Shown one piece after another: positions 61,273 to 64,000 of a stretch of 64,000 nt of DNA. The stretch is from NCBI RefSeq assembly GCF_037975245.1, contig NC_092562.1:26858054-26922053 (forward strand), written 5' to 3'. The notes below the pieces were generated by a model. It was given only the letters and a program-made list of their open reading frames with translations. It was not told the origin of the DNA and searched no databases. Position 1 is the first letter of the stretch. The number at the start of each line of letters is the position of its first letter. The position numbers were made by a program, and so were the translations under genes. This DNA is from Apostichopus japonicus. Taxonomy: Eukaryota > Echinodermata > Holothuroidea > Aspidochirotida > Stichopodidae.

Positions 61273-64000
61273 GTAGAGCTTTACTTTAATATTTCATTAT
61301 ATGTTCCTATTCCACCATGCTAGTGTAAAGGTTTTATCATTCATAATGTATAGTATATTTCAGGTATGTATGGGCTTTGGGAGTTAAATTCTGGTTTGGA
61401 TACTGGCTTTGCCAGATGCAGCCAAAAATCCATGATCGGATTTTGGAAATTGACATTTTCTTTTGGGAAAGACTGGTAGTGTGGGAGAGGGGTGGTAGAA
61501 GTAGTAGTGATGTAATAGTTTAGCGAATTTATCTATTTCTAATGATTTTGTGCAAAGAATAACTATTATTAAAACCCTACTTATAAGGCTACAATGTAAA
61601 ACCCCACAAATATAGTCTGGCATTCTCTAAGGCATATTTCCTATCGACAAGACATTTCAGGACAACCTACTGCACAGTGCACTGCATGATGCCACAACTG
61701 AAGAGAACCACAACTGGAAATTAGATTAGAAATACAAATATATGTAATACGTCCCAGCCCTTGAATGGTGACTGACCATGAACATGTTGCAAATGATTTA
61801 AAAAGTCTAGCATTTTATTACAAAAATCTCGAGGTAGTACCTCAATGTCTATGACAAAGGCTTTAAATTTCCTTTTCAAAGTTATGTTTCATGAGGAAAA
61901 TAATTTGTAATACATTTTTGATGTTTAATTGTAAATGTTGAACTTGTTGAAGTCATAACAGTTTTTGGTGAGAGCTGAAACTGGTCAAACAAAAACTTGA
62001 ATTTAGATGTTATCTCAATAGGTACAATTTCAGTATTGGTTTTGAAGCTTCTAAATTTACAAAAAAACCTACTTCCAAAACTGTGTTTTTTCAGGGGGGG
62101 GGGGGGGGGGGATGGTGCATGATTTGTTTTACATTCAATTAGGTAAATATATTGATCTTAATAGTATGTAGTCAAATTAATGTTGTTCATAGTTTGTCAT
62201 AGGTGGGGTGGGTGGGGTGGTCTACATGATGTAAGGACACACCCGATAAACACAGAGAACAGAGTAACTACTGTAAATCTGAATTTTTTTTTAGTTTAGT
62301 TTAGTATATAGAAAAAAAGGATCAGGAGGGACTATGCGCTATTAAGATTACAGTAAGAACTGAGGATATGTGTAATCAAACAAATCCAGTTGCATTTGAT
62401 GAAATTGCACATTTATTCAGTTCGTACTGTATTCCTTAATACACATGCTACCAATTTATCATATCCGCACAATTCAGTTTTCACTGTGGTATCTCTGTAT
62501 GAATCGATTGAAGGACATCAAAAAAATGCACAGTACAAGAGGATATGTCTTTACTTGCCACAATTGAAAAGAAAATCTTGAAAAGCAAGATGATGTTCCA
62601 TCTGTTATCTCTTGACCACCAACTTGACTTGAATGTAAGGATGCCTTTGTGGTTCTGCACTGATAGTTATATAATTCATTACTTAAGCAGAGGGTGCTTA
62701 AAACTAGATAACATGTGCTAAAAACTTAAAAATTGGTCAAACTATTTAAATTTATGCCCAAATTACATAACAAAGGCACTATATGAATGATAAAATATGT
62801 ATTATATTGTTATTAAATAAATGTGTTTCACGCCCCTTTCTTATATTGGAAGAGTCCAGATACATTAGACATTATATGGTTAAATTACAGAGAAATAGGA
62901 AGACACTACCAGTACATATAATCAATTGTATTATTTGAGACCTAATTTATGTGTATCACTGACAATTAACAGTTCACTGTACAGTATGACGACTGATCTG
63001 TATCTTTCCATTTTAGCCAAAGTACAAAAAAAGCAACAGAAGGGAGGGGGTGGGGTGGTCATTTCAATATTTACTCTAGACACATTTTGGAGGATTTTTC
63101 ATGTTGTTCAATCTGCAAGCACTAGCACAAGTGGTCATGGCCCTACAGTGAAGCAATCATATACACCACCCGTGGTAAGACAAGAAAACAATGAAACATT
63201 TGTAATCTGATCAAGTCTGTCAACAGCAAAATCAGTTGTACTGTAAAATACAGTAGTCACTTCTACTGTGCAGTTCTTGCATGATACAGCTTATTGTATG
63301 AATGTAAATTAAATGGTAGATATACTGTGCATTCCACTTACATGCAACAGTTGTCTGTTGGTTGCTCAACTGTCCCTGCACATATTCATTATAAGACAAA
63401 GGTTGCATCCTGATTGATGCAATGTGAATTTTTTGGGCGAAAGAATCAAATTAGACACTTTATCGTCATTCGAGGTTTGCAAGGTTCATTTACAGATTAA
63501 TCTATTAAATTAATCACTGTGCATGCAGCACTATATGAGATTTAGAGTTTGGTGTACAATGTACTACATTCATAGCCTATTACTGTCACATTCTTGTTGT
63601 TTTAATGGGATCATTGTTTCAGGGATTTTAACTGCAGTAAATGTAAAAAAAACTTCCGGTTACCGTTTCGAGATAATTGTTGATTATTTTCCTCTTACAC
63701 CTTCTAATATATCATAACAATAATATAATAATATTCTGAGATCACAATTGTATGTTTGAGCCTTATAGATTGTTGGTTAACCCCTCATTTAATCACTTCA
63801 TATTATATCATATCCTATCATATTATATCAAGTTTTACAACTTTTTTTTTCATTAACTTGATGAATTCGAAAGCTAGGATGAATCGACATTATTTTTAAG
63901 TGTTTTTCAATAGTTTAATGTAGAATATTGTTTTTTTCTTAACAAGAAAAGTACAAAATGAACAAAAAAAGTACACTTACTATGTTACTTGTTGCAAATG
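61273..64000. other. Intron/continuation of the Tie-like gene
   Basis: No third EGF-like or FN3 exon with phase-1 splice sites was seen. A G tract lies near 62095-62111. The next coding exon is presumably beyond the window. Confidence 0.45.

Noticed and set aside
1-64000. CRISPR arrays, operons or bacterial regulatory sites
   Set aside because: The window is clearly eukaryotic (spliced genes, retroposons). The tandem arrays lack spacer-repeat structure.

Overview
This is an intron-rich, AT-rich metazoan nuclear window. Every real gene is split into short exons (about 70-320 bases) with GT-AG junctions, between which lie microsatellites, minisatellites, DNA transposons and retrotransposon remnants. 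A Tie-like ectodomain beside a receptor tyrosine phosphatase cluster, together with DIRS-type and Penelope-type elements, suggests an invertebrate deuterostome. An echinoderm, perhaps a sea cucumber, is my best inference, but no species-specific marker is visible. Most open frames in the window are noise; the exons were found by splice sites, reading phase and protein motifs.

Layout. (1) 161-12947, + strand: ten exons encode the 3' part of a receptor-type protein tyrosine phosphatase (RPTP), from the WPD loop of the first phosphatase domain (D1) to the stop codon. D1 has intact catalytic motifs. D2 keeps its cysteine, but the signature arginine is histidine and the WPD loop is lost. (2) 16548-32168, - strand: a convergent paralogue with the same exon sizes and phases. 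Its D2 carries an in-frame TAG. Upstream on the same strand, at 34715-38156, are fibronectin type III (FN3) exons that may be its ectodomain, but the linking transmembrane and D1 N-terminal exons are not found. (3) 44124-45083, + strand: an orphan copy of the last two exons of the same family, with an in-frame TAA. (4) 52342-61272, + strand: the 5' end of a receptor with a signal peptide, two Ig-like domains and two EGF-like modules closely resembling those of Tie receptors. It continues beyond the window.

Mobile DNA. A degenerate DIRS-like retrotransposon with inverted terminal repeats fills the last intron of gene 2 (about 16950-20400). A 5'-truncated Penelope-like element (PLE) with a GIY-YIG endonuclease lies at 23556-24790. 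A second, frameshifted PLE lies at about 38830-40620 and is followed by a hammerhead-ribozyme-like core at 40698-40748. Two further well-formed type I hammerhead motifs lie beside TA arrays (32584-32628 and 43079-43124), and a decayed one lies near 14920. Two copies of a 1.7-1.8 kb element with terminal inverted repeats, a hAT-like element with a perfect 8-bp target duplication, another short inverted-repeat element and a tRNA-like SINE are also present.

How the genes relate. Genes 1-3 are tandem or inverted duplicates of one RPTP module. All end in Tyr-x-Asn-Ile-stop, a predicted Grb2-type SH2 ligand if phosphorylated. The Tie-like ectodomain gene may be a Tie-type kinase receptor or the ectodomain of a further RPTP; its cytoplasmic part is outside the window.
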